From: Candidatus Nitrosocosmicus sp.
Lineage (GTDB): Archaea > Thermoproteota > Nitrososphaeria > Nitrososphaerales > Nitrososphaeraceae
Reading direction: 5' to 3'
Assembly (NCBI GenBank): GCA_031177355.1
Contig: JAPSGR010000015.1
Coordinates: 4,873 to 40,757, forward strand
DNA length: 35,885 nt
The notes below the pieces were generated by a model, which worked only from the letters and a program-made list of their open reading frames with translations, made no database searches and was not told the DNA's origin. Below are positions 32,991 through 35,885 of the stretch, piece by piece. Made by a program: the position numbers and the translations under genes. How positions within the stretch are numbered: the first letter of the stretch is position 1; the number at the start of each line of letters is the position of its first letter.

Positions 32991-33716
32991 TTAATTGGCA
33001 GTTATTCGCGTTGGCTCGTGAGGTCTGAAATAATGCCACATACTTCCAAATATTGCTCCTAAAACCAAGTAAAAAATAACTGTGGTAGTAAACGTTAACC
33101 CCCTAAACATATTAACTAAATCCATTGGAATATTTATAATATCAGGGTTAGACGGAAAAACATGGTAAATAAATACCACCAGTACCACGAATAAGATTGG
33201 GATTGAAAACTTGACATAATTAATCATTCTAAACTTGTATAATATAACACTCAGACTCAAAACGATTAATCCTGAGGCTAATTGGTAACATGTATACAAA
33301 CTTTGTCTTAAACCGATGGTATCTGGATCTCCTACTGCAGGAGGATTGGCAGGATATTTAAGGAATGGAACGACATATAGTGACAAACACATTAGAGCTG
33401 CCAACATCATAGCCTTCTTTCTATCATCAGAAGAAGGAAGGTATTTTCTTGTAACTACATAAACTATTCCCATAATAGCACCATATGTTAAACCAATAAT
33501 CGCTCCTGCTGTAAAAGTACCTCCTTTTTGCCAAATTCTATAATTACTCAATTCTTCATAGTCAACCGCGTCTCCAGAAGCTAAACTATTTTCAACCTCA
33601 ATACTAATAGCTTGATCAATAACTGGCTCTGCAACAAGATAATTCAACCCGGCCAGAATCAAGCCGGCTATTATACCTGATATAAGTGAAACAAAAAGAA
33701 ATGCTAGTGAATTCAT
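32991..33716 (-). CDS. cbtA: CbtA-family probable cobalt transporter subunit
   Basis: The 241-residue membrane protein has about six hydrophobic segments (7-29, 69-90, 103-120, 142-162, 168-188, 215-233) and the CbtA hallmarks: LAGLNYLVAEPVIDQAI near the N-terminus, then KGGTFTAGAIIGLTYGAIMG and FLKYPANPPAVGDPDTIG with a later LGAIFGSMWHYF. CbtA and CbtB are predicted cobalt uptake proteins, often under cobalamin control. It lies 44 bp downstream of the CbtB gene on the same strand, so the two are co-transcribed. The substrate is inferred from family context. Thaumarchaea make cobalamin, which fits. Confidence 0.87.
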   Translation of the reverse strand: MNSLAFLFVSLISGIIAGLILAGLNYLVAEPVIDQAISIEVENSLASGDAVDYEELSNYRIWQKGGTFTAGAIIGLTYGAIMGIVYVVTRKYLPSSDDRKKAMMLAALMCLSLYVVPFLKYPANPPAVGDPDTIGLRQSLYTCYQLASGLIVLSLSVILYKFRMINYVKFSIPILFVVLVVFIYHVFPSNPDIINIPMDLVNMFRGLTFTTTVIFYLVLGAIFGSMWHYFRPHEPTRITAN

Positions 33717-33760
33717 AAAACAAAGGCCTGCATTAAACTAAAAATAGAAATAAAAAAAAG

Positions 33761-33979
33761 TTAATGGCATGGAAAGCCTGCGGCATGTCTTATATCATGG
33801 GTAAATTCATGAAGCCACATCGAACCGTAAGATTCATTTCCTTGTACCAAACTGAATAATTGACCTTGATCATAACCAACTAAAAAAATACCCAAAACCG
33901 CAATAATAGCTAAAAGTACAATCGCCAAATTAGGAGCCTGATCCTTTTGTATTGTCCTCAGATCATGTTGAATACTCAT
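33761..33979 (-). CDS. cbtB: CbtB-family probable cobalt transporter subunit
   Basis: The 72-residue protein has one transmembrane segment (LAIVLLAIIAVLGIFLVGYD) followed by the CbtB signature WLHEFTHDIRHAAGFPCH, with H57, H61, H65, C71 and H72 as likely metal ligands. CbtB partners CbtA in cobalt transport, and cbtA follows 44 bp downstream. The frame extends two codons to a TTG, but the ATG at 33979 sits 28 nt after a strong TATA box (34003-34012), so it is the likely leaderless start. No cobalamin riboswitch is visible, as expected for an archaeon. Confidence 0.9.
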   Translation of the reverse strand: MSIQHDLRTIQKDQAPNLAIVLLAIIAVLGIFLVGYDQGQLFSLVQGNESYGSMWLHEFTHDIRHAAGFPCH

Positions 33980-34002
33980 ATGCAATTTTTACTCTCTCTG
34001 AA

Positions 34003-34012
34003 GTATATAAAG
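34003..34012 (-). promoter_or_regulatory. TATA box of cbtBA
   Basis: CTTTATATAC on the minus strand, centred about 28 nt upstream of the cbtB ATG. Confidence 0.6.
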
Positions 34013-34501
34013 CATTGTATTGTTTATCCAATGAGCGCGTCTTGCAAAAAGAATTCAATATATAAACAATAACTAACAAGCAGATTTTATCGTGGATAAG
34101 AACATTTTTAATAAAAGATTGTAAATTTAAAACTGACAGCTCATTAGAATCGATTATTTTTCTTGGATAATTTATCCAACAATAAACAAATAGATAAATC
34201 AGCACTAATATAAATGATTAATCAATGCTTTCAAATTCTAAACTATTGACGATTTAATTTGTCAAAGTCTTGTAGATTAATAAAATAAAAAAATATAATT
34301 CATGAACTTAACTGACACATTATTTTATTTTACAATAGAATTGTTGCAAAATAATGCTCTACTTAAAATTACTTATAGTTGATGATATTTTCACCATAGT
34401 GAGCAAAACTCAAAATGGTAACTTAATCGATTTAATTTGGTTTCTTTTAATCATGGTCACAAAAAGATAACATTAAATTTATAGTATAGGTAATACTACA
34501 T
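34013..34501. other. intergenic between divergent cbtBA and DUF4443 gene
   Basis: AT-rich. TATA-like TTAAATTTATAG (34471-34482) serves the GTG at 34502. A frame across the cbtB promoter on the minus strand is not a gene. Confidence 0.45.
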
Positions 34502-35167
34502 GTGCACCTAGTAATTAATACTCTGAATTCTGTTTCTAGTAGGTATGCACCAAGTAGAATTCTTTCGTTTAATTCTGCCCATGTTTTTAAAACTTTACAA
34601 CTAATAGATAGGCATGGATACGTAAGCAGAATTCTTTTAATCAAAGAACTCGGGTTAGGAGAGGGATCGATTAAGACGTTAATTAAGCATTTGAAGATGG
34701 GAAAAATGGTTACTACTACAAACAAGGGTACAGTAATGTCCCAAAAAGGAAGAAAAATTTTTGAGGAGATGTCGAGATATATTTGTGCAGAAACTGTAGT
34801 TCCCAAAAGTACCATTTCAATTTCTGAGTATAACTATGCCATTCTATTAAGGAGTCTAAAGGTAGCAGTAAAACATGGCGTGGAACAGAGAGACGCAGCA
34901 ATTAAGATTGGAGCCAAAGGAGCTACTACTCTCGTTTATAGTGAAGGAAAATTCTTGATTCCTGAATCCAAATTTAATGCTTTGAGAGGAGAAAAAGAAA
35001 TCGAAAAGATCTTGAAAAATAATTTGAATCCAATCGACAATGATGTAATTGTAATTGGAAGTGATAGTTTAAGTTACATTACAGCAGAACTTGCAGCCAA
35101 AGCAGCTGCACTACACACTTTAGAAAATCATAAACATCATAAAAGTATCGAAATGGTCACCAACTAA
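34502..35167 (+). CDS. DUF4443-type archaeal transcription regulator
   Basis: The 221-residue protein has an N-terminal winged helix (APSRILSFNSAHVFKTLQLI, then YVSRILLIKELGLGEGSIKT and LIKHLKMGKMVTTTNKG) and a C-terminal ligand-like domain of DUF4443 type: RDAAIKIGAKGATTLVYSEG, a segment with IESK-like FLIPESKFNALRGEKEIEKI, and IVIGSDSLSYITAELAAKAA at the end. DUF4443 proteins are archaeal regulators of unknown ligand. The GTG is supported by a TATA-like element about 26 nt upstream. It is divergent from cbtBA, about 520 bp away, so control of cobalt genes is possible but not shown. The protein is cytosolic. Confidence 0.82.
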   Translation: MHLVINTLNSVSSRYAPSRILSFNSAHVFKTLQLIDRHGYVSRILLIKELGLGEGSIKTLIKHLKMGKMVTTTNKGTVMSQKGRKIFEEMSRYICAETVVPKSTISISEYNYAILLRSLKVAVKHGVEQRDAAIKIGAKGATTLVYSEGKFLIPESKFNALRGEKEIEKILKNNLNPIDNDVIVIGSDSLSYITAELAAKAAALHTLENHKHHKSIEMVTN

Positions 35168-35406
35168 ATTTAGTGCAAATTCTGCCATTCACTTTCAAAG
35201 AGTTAAAAATACGACCTGACCATTTGTCTCTTCAAAATTTTATTGGACAATATCGAGAAACTTTTATCTATGTCAATTTCTTTTGATAAGAGTACTCAAA
35301 TCCTGATTGTATGATCACATGACAAAAATATAATCTAATAGTATAAAAAGCTAATTGAGAGTATTATTTTATGTTACCTATACGGATGAAACATTTAAGA
35401 CAACTA
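35168..35406. other. intergenic between convergent genes
   Basis: No gene; a frame at 35355-35546 is a shadow of the last gene. Confidence 0.4.
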
Positions 35407-35820
35407 TTAATTTGCCAGTATTAAGGTATCATTTTTCCCATATTTTGAAAAAAGTGTTTCATATCTTGAAAGACTTTCTTCTTCTATCACGTTTTGGGCC
35501 GTATACATCTTTAAAAAATTTATCCGCAAAATCAATTCATCGTTAAAGTTGAATATTCTAATACTATAACTTTTTCTACCATTTTCCTTTTCTTCGATGA
35601 TAAACTTAGCTTCCTTTGTCTCTTTGTAATTGATATGAATATGCCACTGAGCATGTTCGTTACCTATAATGGCCCATTGTTCGCAGATACTAAATGGTGT
35701 GTTTTTATCTACCCTAAATTCGGCTATAGCGCCGTGGTTTCTTACAGATAACATGATATCGTCAAGTAAAAGTATATCGTTTATCAGGGCTTCAAATGAA
35801 GGCGATCTAAAATCACTCAC
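35407..35820 (-). CDS. hypothetical protein, ChuX/HutX-like
   Basis: The 137 residues recall heme-utilisation carrier domains (ChuX/HutX/HemS half-domain): an N-terminal helix pair, then WAIIGNEHAQWHIHINYKET, KEAKFIIEEKENGRKSYSIR and IFNFNDELILRINFLKMY, where H-x-H sits on a strand and the FND-ELI turn resembles the family's FD-x-G. The likeness is at the level of pattern only, so the call is tentative; heme binding would be via His, and H60/H62 are candidates. There is no signal peptide. The GTG start has CTTATTTATT (35844-35853) about 28 nt upstream, implying a leaderless gene. It converges on the DUF4443 gene. Confidence 0.6.
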   Translation of the reverse strand: MSDFRSPSFEALINDILLLDDIMLSVRNHGAIAEFRVDKNTPFSICEQWAIIGNEHAQWHIHINYKETKEAKFIIEEKENGRKSYSIRIFNFNDELILRINFLKMYTAQNVIEEESLSRYETLFSKYGKNDTLILAN

Positions 35821-35885
35821 TCTTTTTCTTAAGAAATATGAATAAATAAGTTTAACAGACGATATGCATTAGTCATTCTTTTTCA

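Noticed and set aside
33963-34205. 80-codon minus-strand frame upstream of cbtB
   Set aside because: Runs over the cbtB promoter and start; composition is not protein-like.

Overview
The window looks like chromosomal DNA of an ammonia-oxidising archaeon of the Nitrososphaerales, most likely close to Candidatus Nitrosocosmicus or Nitrososphaera. This is inference from AT-rich DNA, archaeal TATA boxes centred about 26-30 nt upstream of start codons (mostly leaderless genes), many TTG/GTG starts, thaumarchaeal-type small proteins (DUF6659-like, DUF4443, Q/N-rich Cys-repeat secreted proteins), a CbtBA pair and a MoaC-MoaB fusion. No rRNA, tRNA, CRISPR array or intact insertion sequence was found.

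Layout. 0-0.3 kb: 3' end of a gene made of perfect 111-bp repeats. 1-5.5 kb: a small hypothetical gene, a two-domain SagB/ThcOx nitroreductase-like protein, a receiver protein lacking the phospho-acceptor Asp, a secreted protein with sequon repeats, and a PPOX/split-barrel flavoprotein. 5.8-7.7 kb: a one-unit secreted Cys-repeat protein, a voltage-gated-type cation channel and a hypothetical protein. 8.4-12 kb: a canonical receiver, a NUDIX hydrolase, a DUF5655-like protein, a small hypothetical and a class III nucleotidyl cyclase. 12-16 kb: a five-unit secreted Cys-repeat protein, a DNA alkyltransferase, a graveyard of decayed genes and a membrane histidine kinase.

16-24 kb is a molybdenum-cofactor island: a MOSC-domain remnant, moaA and moaCB on the plus strand, then moeA, moaE, moaD and a molybdate/tungstate-type ABC ATPase and permease on the minus strand. 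MoaA and MoaC make cPMP, MoaD and MoaE make molybdopterin, the MoaB domain adenylylates it and MoeA inserts the metal that the ABC transporter would import. No intact substrate-binding protein is adjacent; a short open remnant lies where it would be expected.

24-28.2 kb: marR-MFS, hflX and a winged-helix protein. 28.2-29.7 kb is gene-poor with short decayed-looking frames. 29.7-30.3 kb holds a divergent pair: a 49-residue Cys protein and a PadR regulator, sharing a palindrome over both TATA boxes. A decayed second copy of the 49-residue gene lies at 13.6 kb. 30.6-35.9 kb: a DUF6659-like protein, a second class III cyclase, cbtBA, a DUF4443 regulator and a ChuX/HutX-like hypothetical.

The strongest lead for an under-described system is a family of secreted Q/N/G-rich proteins at three loci sharing C-x9-C-(N/D)-N. 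One has five 55-residue units with curlin-like spacing, and one unit has lost both cysteines together.
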